Assembly (NCBI GenBank): GCA_003448835.1
Contig: DLXM01000348.1
Location: 1-7,074, forward strand
Length of the DNA stretch: 7,074 bases
Direction of reading: 5' to 3'
From: Bacteroidota bacterium
Lineage (GTDB): Bacteria > Bacteroidota > Rhodothermia > Balneolales > HLUCCA01
Shown: positions 1 to 6,952 of the stretch, piece by piece
How the letters are laid out: every line of letters begins with the position of its first letter
Numbering within the stretch: the first letter of the stretch is position 1
The notes under the pieces: model-generated
What the model saw: only the letters and a program-made list of their open reading frames with translations
Databases searched by the model: none
Told to the model about the DNA's origin: nothing
Position numbers and translations under genes: made by a program

Positions 1-25
1 AATGGGTGTTATAAAAACACTCGTT
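1..25. repeat. Second copy of the stem-loop, with two wobble positions
   Basis: The left arm and loop are identical to the hairpin at 74-98. The right arm (16-25) differs at two bases. In plus-strand RNA these become G-U pairs, so all ten positions can still pair. In minus-strand RNA they would be A-C mismatches. It sits directly after the stop of the orphan receptor tail, in the same relation as the inner copy. Confidence 0.5.
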
Positions 26-71
26 AAACAATAAAACTCCTAAAAACCGTTAAAGTGACATTACGGCCGCG
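24..71 (-). pseudogene. Orphan C-terminal tail of a TonB-dependent receptor
   Basis: Read on the minus strand this stretch gives RGRNVTLTVFRSFIV and a TAA stop at 24-26. It aligns without gaps to the intact receptor's tail (NVTLTVFRSF against NVSVVYSWSF), including the GRN motif and the Ser-Phe pair that ends the intact protein. The in-frame codon just before it (72-74) is TGA, formed at the junction with the neighbouring hairpin, so it cannot be read as an extension of another gene. It is most simply a leftover of a second receptor gene, or of the gene's previous tail, now non-coding. The piece is short, so the homology rests on the shared motif and on the matching unit structure. Confidence 0.6.
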
Positions 72-73
72 TC

Positions 74-98
74 AATGGGTGTTATAAAAACACCCATT
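74..98 (-). terminator. Perfect stem-loop just after the receptor stop codon
   Basis: The arms AATGGGTGTT (74-83) and AACACCCATT (89-98) are exact reverse complements around a 5-base loop. On the minus strand the hairpin starts 8 bases after the receptor stop, where a terminator or 3'-end stabiliser would sit. No T-run follows it on the minus strand (the next bases are GACGCGG); the T-rich stretch lies before it. It is therefore not a classic intrinsic terminator. It could instead be a dispersed palindromic element or a processing site. Confidence 0.5.
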
Positions 99-105
99 AA
101 AATAA

Positions 106-2574
106 TTAAAAACTCCAACTGTAAACGACCGACACATTACGCCCGGGCATTGGATTTTGTCGATCCTCGATGCGGGATAGATGGTCCCTATAAGTAGTAT
201 CAAGTGCATTTTCAACCCGAAATACTATGCGGTGTAATCCGGATGCATCAATTCGATGTCCCGCCTGAAATGAAATCAACGCATATCCATTGGTAGCATC
301 CTCTTCAGGAGCCACTCGATTTTGGGTGGTTACATAGCGAAGTGTACTTCCTATCCAACTTGACCCAAGGACTAATTCTGGCCCTAACCGAAATCGAAGC
401 GGTGGCATCATTGGGAGTGGGGTGTCGCCACTCGCACTGAGATTCGTACCATGAACAAAATCACTACCCAACGTGACATTCCACTTCTCACTCAACTGAA
501 TCAACGCCGAGAACTCGCCTCCCCAAAGCCGTGCATCGCCTGATTGATATCTAAACACCGGAAATCCAGATGCCTCATGAATTTCTCCTCCCGGTTGAAA
601 TCGGATAAAATTTCTAATTACAGTATAAAAGGTCGCAAATTCTATTTTTACACCACTCGCTTCATAACGAGTGAAGAAATCAAGTCCAATGCCATGCTCC
701 GTTTTCAAAGATGGATCACCGATTTCGTACGATCCGGCTCCAAGATGAGCACCATCCGAAAATAATTCTTCAACCGTCGGATAACGATGGGCTCTTGCAA
801 TCTGTAAACCAATTTCCAGCGACTCTATTGGTGTAATATTTAATCCCACTGACCCGGCTACGTTAAAATTAGTATTCTTTCCATCTATATCCGGATTCGC
901 CGTGTTTTCACGGGTTCCCAGTGTTCGATAATCAAATCGGACTCCCATTTGAGTCCGCCAAATAGAGTTTAAGGGTATTTCCTGGAAAGTAAACAGCGCG
1001 ACATTTAGATATTGGTCGCCCGGTGTGTAGGCATCAGTACCCATCACATCCAGTATCCTGCCATTTATGTTCAAACCAAGTACACCACGATCCAAAATCC
1101 CCACAGGAACATGTTGTAAATTCAACGTCGAACTTACAGAACGCTGTCGATATTCTAATGGAATTCTTTCAGTGGGCAGAGCTTCTGATTCCGGCATACT
1201 AAACAAAACGCGTGACAACTCGACTTCTTGCTGATCAAATGCCGCAGCATGGAACTTCCATTGATATTTATCAAAAAAACCGGGCATGATTCCTTCAAGT
1301 TTCCCCTGGGTAGCTAGACGTTCGAACCGGATTTCAACATGTGATGGATCCGCCGGATCACCGGGAATTCCGTAAGCACTTTGCATGCCCATTAAATTGA
1401 TACCACCTAACGTTTCGCCAAATCGGAATCCATAACCGGCACTTCCTTCAAGGTTACTCATTCCGGTATATGGCACAATTCCGGTGGGCGTGGACATATC
1501 CCCGGCACCACGGATCGAAAACCGCGCATTGAAGGCATGATGATCAGCCCCAAAACCATATCTCCCAAAAAAAGCTCCCATTTTATTCATGGATGCACCT
1601 GAAAAAGTAGCACTTCCTGAAGATCCTGACGTCCAATCGTGTGGGATGTCGGATGTGATTAGGTTAATGACCCCGCCAAGCGCACTACTGCCATATAACA
1701 AGCTGGCAGGTCCCCTAACAATTTCGAGCCTGTCAGTCGCATTTGGATCCAATGCAACAGAGTGATCGGCCGCGGATTCAGAAAGATCCCCCATTCGTTC
1801 TCCGTTTTCCAGAATCAGAATACGTTCACCATCCAGACCTCGAATCACGGGTCTAGCCGGAGCCGGTCCCAGAGAACGCATAGCAACCCCGGGCTCCCCA
1901 TCCAGCATTTGTCCAATTGTGATGTCTCTTTTTCTGTGTAACTCTTCGCCCGAAAATGCCCGATTTGGTTGATATGAAATTCCGGAACCGGTAGGCGAAC
2001 TGGTTACAATGACATCCTGAAATCGAATGATCTCGGGGGTTAATTCAATTCGTATGGGTTCGTTTTGTCTGGAATCAACCGGAATTGAATTATTTTGGGA
2101 TATAATTTCCTGTAAAGGGACGCTTTTTTGTCGAAATCCAACCAGGCGAAATGACAACGTGCCGGTAAATTGATTATCCTCAAGTGATATTCTAAAACTT
2201 CCATCATTTGATGATTGAGTTGATACAGAAGTGCCTTCAATCCAAATTGTTACAAAATGTAATGGTTCACCGGTGTTGGAATCAACAACAATACCGATGA
2301 TGATTTCTTCCAATTTAACTGATGCAGCGTTTGAACTGTAAATTTGCCTATTCTCACTCTTGAGTGTGCCCTGAAAGTCGAAATCTGTTGAAACAAATTT
2401 GAGGTATGGTTTAGAAGAAACTTCAACTGAAATCAAATTCAGAGATTTATTTTGTGCATTCAGACTTCCCGTGACCATAACGATCCCGGTAAACACTATC
2501 CAGAAAGCACAAAAGCGACAGATTCCGTGAAAATCCAACTTTTTTATAATAATAAAGCGTAAATATTTAGTCAT
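106..2574 (-). CDS. ZnuD-like TonB-dependent outer-membrane receptor (822 aa)
   Basis: Probable TonB/ExbBD-energised outer-membrane importer, most like the ZnuD (zinc/heme-type) group. Domains in order: signal peptide with a long basic n-region, hydrophobic core ~21-36 and likely cleavage after Ala40; a 48-residue linker; a carboxypeptidase-regulatory-like domain ~91-155; a TonB-box-like DVIVTSSP at 187-194; a plug ~205-305; then the beta-barrel to a terminal Phe, as outer-membrane insertion requires. ZnuD-type signatures are ENGERMGDLSESAADHSVALDP (256-277, with Asp270-His271), LEIVRGPASLLYGSSALGGVIN, and in the barrel the segments RAHRYPTVEELFSDGAHLG and YEIGDPSLKTE. No His-rich loop is evident, so the substrate may not be zinc. 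The ATG at 2574 is the first start after an in-frame TAA. It is transcribed alone, divergent from the SPFH gene, and full length. Family assignment is firm, ZnuD subgroup likely, substrate inferred. Confidence 0.93.
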   Translation of the reverse strand: MTKYLRFIIIKKLDFHGICRFCAFWIVFTGIVMVTGSLNAQNKSLNLISVEVSSKPYLKFVSTDFDFQGTLKSENRQIYSSNAASVKLEEIIIGIVVDSNTGEPLHFVTIWIEGTSVSTQSSNDGSFRISLEDNQFTGTLSFRLVGFRQKSVPLQEIISQNNSIPVDSRQNEPIRIELTPEIIRFQDVIVTSSPTGSGISYQPNRAFSGEELHRKRDITIGQMLDGEPGVAMRSLGPAPARPVIRGLDGERILILENGERMGDLSESAADHSVALDPNATDRLEIVRGPASLLYGSSALGGVINLITSDIPHDWTSGSSGSATFSGASMNKMGAFFGRYGFGADHHAFNARFSIRGAGDMSTPTGIVPYTGMSNLEGSAGYGFRFGETLGGINLMGMQSAYGIPGDPADPSHVEIRFERLATQGKLEGIMPGFFDKYQWKFHAAAFDQQEVELSRVLFSMPESEALPTERIPLEYRQRSVSSTLNLQHVPVGILDRGVLGLNINGRILDVMGTDAYTPGDQYLNVALFTFQEIPLNSIWRTQMGVRFDYRTLGTRENTANPDIDGKNTNFNVAGSVGLNITPIESLEIGLQIARAHRYPTVEELFSDGAHLGAGSYEIGDPSLKTEHGIGLDFFTRYEASGVKIEFATFYTVIRNFIRFQPGGEIHEASGFPVFRYQSGDARLWGGEFSALIQLSEKWNVTLGSDFVHGTNLSASGDTPLPMMPPLRFRLGPELVLGSSWIGSTLRYVTTQNRVAPEEDATNGYALISFQAGHRIDASGLHRIVFRVENALDTTYRDHLSRIEDRQNPMPGRNVSVVYSWSF

Positions 2575-2581
2575 GACTAAA
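2566..2581. promoter_or_regulatory. 16-base perfect palindrome over the receptor start codon
   Basis: TTTAGTCATGACTAAA is its own reverse complement and is centred within the minus-strand ATG (2572-2574). It could bind a dimeric regulator, or fold to occlude the start codon in the mRNA. It contains TAGTC and GACTA half-sites, which also occur in the inverted repeat at 2694-2708. Function is inferred only. Confidence 0.35.
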
Positions 2582-2795
2582 AATTAAGCAATCTTTAGAC
2601 ATGTAGCAACTAAATATTCGTTTTCTCAGATTGCAAATTTCACAGTTCCCATCATTTATAAAATTGAATATATTATTACTTTGAATCTCAAAAAGACTAT
2701 CTTAGTCTAATGCGGAATAAATGATCGGTACATATTTAAATACCATGATCAAAATCAAAAACGTCAATCAGATAGTATAAATCAGTACGTATACC
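2575..2795. promoter_or_regulatory. Divergent intergenic region between receptor and SPFH genes
   Basis: This 221-base AT-rich gap must hold the start signals for both flanking genes. A TTACTTTG at 2676-2683 resembles the Bacteroidota -7 element (TAnnTTTG) for the plus strand, but I see no convincing -33 partner. An AT-rich imperfect inverted repeat, TGATCGGTA (2722-2730) against TACCATGATCA (2741-2751), lies 45-75 bases before the SPFH start. I found no recognisable Zur or Fur box, riboswitch, or Shine-Dalgarno sequence for either gene. Confidence 0.45.
2694..2708. promoter_or_regulatory. Inverted repeat AGACTA-TCT-TAGTCT, operator-like
   Basis: A perfect 6-base inverted repeat with a 3-base spacer in the divergent promoter region. 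Its GACTA/TAGTC half-sites are the same as those in the palindrome at 2566-2581 but face the opposite way. The position, about 88 bases before the SPFH start and 120 before the receptor start, suits a regulator of either gene. Only the symmetry supports this. Confidence 0.3.
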
Positions 2796-3707
2796 ATGGA
2801 TGAAGCCACAAATCAGGATTTGAATAAACCGACGTTTAAGAAATGGTCTATTGGGTGGATCAATCAAAAACTCTATCACAGACGTCGCGGACTTCTCATT
2901 ACGGTATTGTCATTTCTTCTTGTAGTGCTTTTGTTTGCCGAACGCGTTGTCATTTTTGTAAATGCGGGTGAATCTGCAGTTTTGTTTAAGCGTTTCCAGG
3001 ATGGTACCCAACTCAATAAGGTATACGGTGAGGGATTTCATCTGATTTTCCCCTGGAATATCATGACCGTATATAATGTGCGAATACAACACGAACTCAA
3101 GCAATTTGAAGTGTTAAGCGCAAACGGACTAAAAATAAAAGTGGATGCTTCTATTCGATATCGTCCTATTAAAGAAAATTTACCTGATCTCCACCAACAA
3201 GTAGGTCCAGACTATGCTGATCGAATTGTATATCCTGAAGTTGAAGCAGTTGTCCGTCAAATATTTGGTCAATATCTACCTGAGGATATTTATTCATCAC
3301 AAAAATTTATTATCCAGAACACGGTACAAAACGCCATTTTTGAAGTAAGTGAAAGATTTGTTGATCTGGATGAACTCCTGATTACAAGAATTACACTTCC
3401 TGACATGATTGTGGATGCTATCGAAGAGAAGCTCGAAAAAGAACAAGTCGCATTGGGATATCAGTTCCGTCTCGATTCCGAACGACTTGAAGCTGAACGT
3501 AAACGTATTGAAGCAGGTGGTATACGAGATTTTCAATCAATCGTGAGTTCAGGTCTGACCGAGAACTATTTACGCTTCAAAGGTATAGAAGCCACTCTGA
3601 AATTGTCAGAATCACCGAATGCTAAAATCGTTGTCATCGGCGGTGGAAAAGATGGATTACCAATCATTCTGGATGGTACCACAAATACGCCAGATATAGT
3701 GAATTAA
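2796..3707 (+). CDS. Membrane-anchored SPFH/prohibitin-family protein (303 aa)
   Basis: Probable prohibitin-like scaffold that assembles into large membrane-bound rings and affects membrane organisation or protease access. A short polar N-terminus with basic residues (KLYHRRRG, 25-32) precedes one transmembrane helix at about 33-49. The SPFH/band 7 domain follows (~50-205), with NAGESAVLFKR, YGEGFHLIFPW and the prohibitin-like stretch GPDYADRIVYPEVEAVVRQI (137-156). A charged coiled coil runs ~206-242. The C-terminal segment NYLRFKGIEATLKLSESPNAKIVVIGGGKDGLPIIL is of the type found in bacterial prohibitin homologues. Length is normal for the family. ATG 2796 is the first start after an in-frame TAA at 2778-2780. 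No NfeD or FtsH gene adjoins it, so no partner can be read from the context. Family is clear; the cellular role is inferred. Confidence 0.92.
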   Translation: MDEATNQDLNKPTFKKWSIGWINQKLYHRRRGLLITVLSFLLVVLLFAERVVIFVNAGESAVLFKRFQDGTQLNKVYGEGFHLIFPWNIMTVYNVRIQHELKQFEVLSANGLKIKVDASIRYRPIKENLPDLHQQVGPDYADRIVYPEVEAVVRQIFGQYLPEDIYSSQKFIIQNTVQNAIFEVSERFVDLDELLITRITLPDMIVDAIEEKLEKEQVALGYQFRLDSERLEAERKRIEAGGIRDFQSIVSSGLTENYLRFKGIEATLKLSESPNAKIVVIGGGKDGLPIILDGTTNTPDIVN

Positions 3708-3814
3708 AACAATACGCTAGTGTTTATCCAATTCATGTAAGGTTAATCAGCTTTCAACTAAAAGATACTGTGCAGATTTCGGATTGAGACTTGAACTTTA
3801 CGCCACAATATTAA

Positions 3815-3833
3815 TTATCGTTCAAAACGATAA
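3815..3833. terminator. Stem-loop between convergent genes
   Basis: The arms TTATCGTT (3815-3822) and AACGATAA (3826-3833) are exact complements around a 3-base CAA loop. It lies 8 bases past the minus-strand stop at 3842 and about 107 bases past the plus-strand stop at 3707, so it best suits the solute-binding-protein gene and could serve both. The sequence after it on the minus strand is TTAATATTGTGG, only weakly T-rich. Confidence 0.45.
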
Positions 3834-3841
3834 CCGGTAAC

Positions 3842-5014
3842 TTAATACAAGACAATCTTGCCACGTTCTTTTTGAGTTTGAGTGGAATCTCTTTTGACTT
3901 GATTTGAATGTGCTAAAAATCTCCGCCATTCTCTAAAATAAATAGAATCGACCTCGCCTAAATCTTCAATTACATGCACATTCGACGATAAAAATGGGTT
4001 AATGTAAGACGGACCTTTAAGAATGATTCGTTCAACATATTTTCTGGATTCAGTAATCGGATTTGGGAAAAAATTTGAGTTTGTCAGCTGAGCAGCAACC
4101 TTATCCTCCAAAAGATAATCAATAAATTTATAAGACAATGTTTTAGCTGAAGCATTCACAGGAACAGCAAGATTATCGACAAAAAATATGCTACCTTCGG
4201 CCGGTAGTATAAATCTAAAATCTTTGTTCACGTCAGCGATTGCCGCAGAGCTCCCGCTCCAATTCATCGCAATATAAATATCACCATCTAATAATGGGTC
4301 ATGTAATTCCTCACTTTGAATGAGGCCAATAAATGGTGAAAGGTGTATTAAAATATCAGCAGCCCTGCTAATTTCGGTTTCATCAGTTGTATTTGGGTCA
4401 AGTCCCATAGCAATCAAAACTATCCCAAGGCTCATTCGGGCATCACTCAAAATGGATATTTTATTTCTTAGATGGGCAACTTGAGTGGTATCGAGTAAAC
4501 TAGACCAGGTTAAAGGCAGATTCATTACATGATTTTGATCGTACGATAGTCCAACAGCGCCCCAAAAATATGGAATAGAGTATGCATTACCATAATCATA
4601 TTCCATTTCACGAAATCGTATATCTAAATTTCTGTAATTGGGTATTAGATTCTTTCGTATGGGTTCGATTAGATTTAGCATCTTGAGGTGGGCTACCATG
4701 TAATCGGTAGGAACGACTATATCATAAATCTTCCCTGATAATAAGGTATCCAATAACTCTTCATTGTTCTTGAAATGATCAATATGAACAATTACATTTT
4801 CCCTTTTCTGGAATTCTTCCATTACCGACTCGGTAAAGTAATTTGGATATGCCAAAACAAATAATGTATCCGTACGTTCATTCTCGTGAATTGTAACCTC
4901 CGGAGAAAAATTTATATCGTTAAAATTCAATGGATTAAGGGAAAAATATATAGCAATCACTAGCACTGCTGCGAGGAAAACTGTAAATCCGACTGAGTTT
5001 TTAATTTTTTCCAT
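3842..5014 (-). CDS. PotD-like periplasmic polyamine-type solute-binding protein (390 aa), apparently membrane-anchored
   Basis: Type-II periplasmic binding protein of the spermidine/putrescine (PotD/PotF) family, which normally delivers ligand to a PotABC-type importer. A hydrophobic stretch at 9-26 has no lipobox Cys and no clear cleavage motif, suggesting an uncleaved anchor facing the periplasm. Family landmarks: AYPNYFTESVMEEF (55-68), YDIVVPTDYMV (97-107), YSIPYFWGAVGLSYD (145-159), SDARMSLG (190-197), MNWSGSSA (250-257), GSIFFVDNLAVPVNA (274-288). Against remembered E. coli PotD, the pocket residues corresponding to Tyr85, Asp168, Trp229 and Asp257 are kept (Tyr105, Asp191, Trp252, Asp280). 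Trp34, Glu171 and Trp255 appear as Tyr56, Met194 and Phe278. No permease or ATPase gene adjoins, and the upstream neighbour is divergent. ATG 5014 is the first start after an in-frame TGA. Family is secure; the ligand is uncertain. Confidence 0.9.
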   Translation of the reverse strand: MEKIKNSVGFTVFLAAVLVIAIYFSLNPLNFNDINFSPEVTIHENERTDTLFVLAYPNYFTESVMEEFQKRENVIVHIDHFKNNEELLDTLLSGKIYDIVVPTDYMVAHLKMLNLIEPIRKNLIPNYRNLDIRFREMEYDYGNAYSIPYFWGAVGLSYDQNHVMNLPLTWSSLLDTTQVAHLRNKISILSDARMSLGIVLIAMGLDPNTTDETEISRAADILIHLSPFIGLIQSEELHDPLLDGDIYIAMNWSGSSAAIADVNKDFRFILPAEGSIFFVDNLAVPVNASAKTLSYKFIDYLLEDKVAAQLTNSNFFPNPITESRKYVERIILKGPSYINPFLSSNVHVIEDLGEVDSIYFREWRRFLAHSNQVKRDSTQTQKERGKIVLY

Positions 5015-5261
5015 TATTTTGTTTGTTCATATCGCTAAAGACGACGATAACTATGATTTGATCATTAAGATAATTGATTTTGAGAGATCATAACACCATT
5101 ATAAAATACTTTTTGTAACAATTGAAACTAACTCTATATTTTCATCAATAAAGTATATACATTAGTCTTCAGTTGCCATACAAACATAGATATATTTTGA
5201 TTACATATTCTCTCGGAAACCAAACAACTCCATTCACGCCCAGGCTGATATTAACAATCTT
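5015..5261. promoter_or_regulatory. Divergent intergenic region between binding-protein and exporter genes
   Basis: This 247-base AT-rich gap holds no convincing gene in any frame; the longest start-to-stop runs I find are about ten codons. TATATTTTG at 5191-5199, with TTG at 5173-5175, loosely resembles a Bacteroidota promoter for the exporter, with an mRNA leader of about 55 bases. A short inverted repeat ATGAT-TTG-ATCAT lies at 5053-5065, some 40 bases before the binding-protein start. Neither gene has a Shine-Dalgarno sequence at usual spacing. Confidence 0.4.
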
Positions 5262-6902
5262 ATGAATTTTCTTGACCTCTTAAAAGCTGAAACAAAGGAT
5301 GTTAGAAATGTGTTGCTTGCATACATGTTTGTTTCCGGACTTTCTAACGCATTTATACTTTTTATTATCAACGGTGCAGCCGCAACGGTTACATATAATG
5401 AAATAAACACCCGACTATTTGTCATGTTTATACTGGTCATTGCGATTTACATCCTGACCCAGCAGTATATTTTCAAAAAAGCCAGTGCGATCGTAGATCA
5501 AATCATTCAAAAGATTCGAATTCGGCTCACCGACAAGATCATCAAACGAGCCGAGCTCATAGATCTCGACAATATTGGAAATTCACGGGTTTATAATCAC
5601 ATGACCCACCAAACCAGTGAAGTCTCTACCTATGCAAATGAGATAACTGCAGCGGTACAATCCTTCATTATGGTCGTCTTCTCGGTAATGTATCTGGGAA
5701 CAATATCAATTGAAGCCTTAGTTGTGACGATACTTGTTGTGGCGTTGGGTATGATTGTTTACCTGGGGATGGAAACCAAAATTATTCCATTCATCAATAA
5801 GTACAACGAGAGTGAAATTAAGCTATTTTCAACGCTATCACACTTGCTTGATGGATTCAAAGAAATCAAATTAAGTCATGATCGAAGTGAGGATATCCGA
5901 GAGCATATCGACGAAGTATCTAAAGAGGCGATGAATAATAGTATTACCACCAAAGTGATGTACTCGAATGCCTACATTTTTGCTCAAACCTTTTTCTATG
6001 TCCTGGTTGGGATTATGGTATTTGTCCTGCCTCGTTTTTTCGAAATGTATACCGAAAGTGTGACACAGATCACTGCAGTAATTTTGTTTATTATTGGACC
6101 CCTCTCAAGCGTTGTGGCAGGCATACCGGCCTATACCCGGTCTGATATTGCTATTCGCAACATCATGTTGCTGGAAGCCGAATTGGACAACTTAAAGGTG
6201 GACCCACCATCTTTCAACGAAAGTAGATACAAACAACTCAAGAATTTTAAAGAGATAAAATTTGAAGGACTCGAATTCCATTACTACGACAGAAATAAAG
6301 ACAAAACATTTAGTGTTGGTCCGGTAAATCTGAATGTAAAACGCGGTGAAACGATATTTTTAATCGGTGGAAATGGATCCGGTAAGTCAACCCTCCTGAA
6401 ATTATTAACGGCACTGTATCGTCCGGCCACTGGCCAAATCACGGTTGATAAGACACAAATAACGCCCAATTTTATGCAGGAATATCGAGAACTATACTCG
6501 GCTATTTTTGCAGATTTTCACCTTTTCGATCAGCTATATGGAATTAAAGACTGGGATCCGGATAACGTTGAAGAGTTGATTTCAGAGATGCGATTGACTG
6601 ATAAAACGGAATTCAAAGATGGTGTTTTTAGTAATATCAATTTATCTACCGGACAACGAAAACGTATCGCGATGATTGTATCCCGATTAGAGAACCGTGA
6701 TATTTACATATTTGATGAATGGGCTGCTGACCAGGATCCTCAGTTTAGAGAGTATTACTATTATACTTTGTTACCAGAGTTAAAAAATGCCGGAAAAACA
6801 CTGATTATCGTTTCACATGATGATAGTAAATTTTTCAGTACAGCCGATCGGGTACTGCGAATGGATGACGGTAAATTATCGGATGTAACTAACACAATAT
6901 AA
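5262..6902 (+). CDS. Cyclic-peptide/siderophore-type ABC exporter, fused permease and ATPase (546 aa)
   Basis: Probable inner-membrane half-transporter of the PvdE/SyrD/YojI group, which exports siderophore precursors, cyclic lipopeptides or microcins and works as a homodimer. The permease half (1-~295) has hydrophobic helices near 17-40, 51-70, 130-148, 151-170, 236-258 and 268-290. The ATPase half (~330-540) has Walker A GGNGSGKST (369-377), signature LSTGQ (461-465), Walker B IYIFDE (481-486, catalytic Glu486), the group's FDEWAADQDP (484-493), and switch His519 in VSHDD. Where most ABC proteins carry a Q-loop Gln, this has FADFHLFD (416-423); a similar DFHLFD stretch is, as I recall, usual in this group. 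All ATPase motifs look intact and length is normal. No peptide synthetase or precursor gene is visible. ATG 5262 is the first ATG after an in-frame TAG at 5187; a ribbon-helix-helix gene follows 50 bases later. Confidence 0.93.
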   Translation: MNFLDLLKAETKDVRNVLLAYMFVSGLSNAFILFIINGAAATVTYNEINTRLFVMFILVIAIYILTQQYIFKKASAIVDQIIQKIRIRLTDKIIKRAELIDLDNIGNSRVYNHMTHQTSEVSTYANEITAAVQSFIMVVFSVMYLGTISIEALVVTILVVALGMIVYLGMETKIIPFINKYNESEIKLFSTLSHLLDGFKEIKLSHDRSEDIREHIDEVSKEAMNNSITTKVMYSNAYIFAQTFFYVLVGIMVFVLPRFFEMYTESVTQITAVILFIIGPLSSVVAGIPAYTRSDIAIRNIMLLEAELDNLKVDPPSFNESRYKQLKNFKEIKFEGLEFHYYDRNKDKTFSVGPVNLNVKRGETIFLIGGNGSGKSTLLKLLTALYRPATGQITVDKTQITPNFMQEYRELYSAIFADFHLFDQLYGIKDWDPDNVEELISEMRLTDKTEFKDGVFSNINLSTGQRKRIAMIVSRLENRDIYIFDEWAADQDPQFREYYYYTLLPELKNAGKTLIIVSHDDSKFFSTADRVLRMDDGKLSDVTNTI

Positions 6903-6952
6903 TCTCTATTTATACCGGCATACTCAAGTCGGAACTCATATAACTTACTTAC

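Larger units (their letters stand above)
1..147 (-). repeat. Imperfect tandem repeat of receptor gene tail plus stem-loop (two units: 1-73 and 74-147)
   Basis: Two consecutive units of about 73-74 bases share the same order. Read on the minus strand, each is the end of a TonB-receptor reading frame, then a stop codon, then a stem-loop. The first 20 bases of each unit (1-20 and 74-93, covering most of the stem-loop) are identical. The coding-tail parts match at about 23 of 39 positions by my hand alignment. The inner unit holds the real C-terminus of the receptor (PGRNVSVVYSWSF). The outer unit encodes RGRNVTLTVFRSFIV. The repeat may continue past the left edge, because the window begins exactly at a unit boundary. 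Confidence 0.75.

Noticed and set aside
544..765. 73-codon open frame on the plus strand
   Set aside because: It is antisense inside the receptor gene, lacks any family pattern, and is explained by the codon use of the real gene.
2040..2240. 66-codon open frame on the minus strand within the receptor N-terminal region
   Set aside because: It is a shifted frame of the intact receptor with no recognisable features. The receptor frame is continuous, so there is no frameshift to explain.
2567..2602. Eleven-residue minus-strand reading frame (MSKDCLIFSHD) overlapping the receptor start in another frame
   Set aside because: It could be an upstream regulatory mini-gene, but it has no ribosome-binding site, and a run this short is expected by chance in AT-rich DNA.
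2722..2751. Imperfect AT-rich inverted repeat before the SPFH gene as a riboswitch or terminator
   Set aside because: The arms pair only with a 2-base bulge and the interior is mostly A and T. It is noted in the intergenic entry but not called as a separate element.
3992..4004. AATGGGTTAATG-like match to the left-end hairpin arm
   Set aside because: Only about seven bases match, it lies inside the binding-protein gene, and no complementary arm follows.
5015..5261. Possible short peptide precursor gene beside the exporter
   Set aside because: I looked on both strands and found only runs of about ten codons or fewer, with no leader-like or cysteine-rich pattern.
6284..6469. 61-codon minus-strand open frame opposite the exporter Walker A region
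   Set aside because: Conserved ATPase codons on the other strand produce it; there is no independent support.
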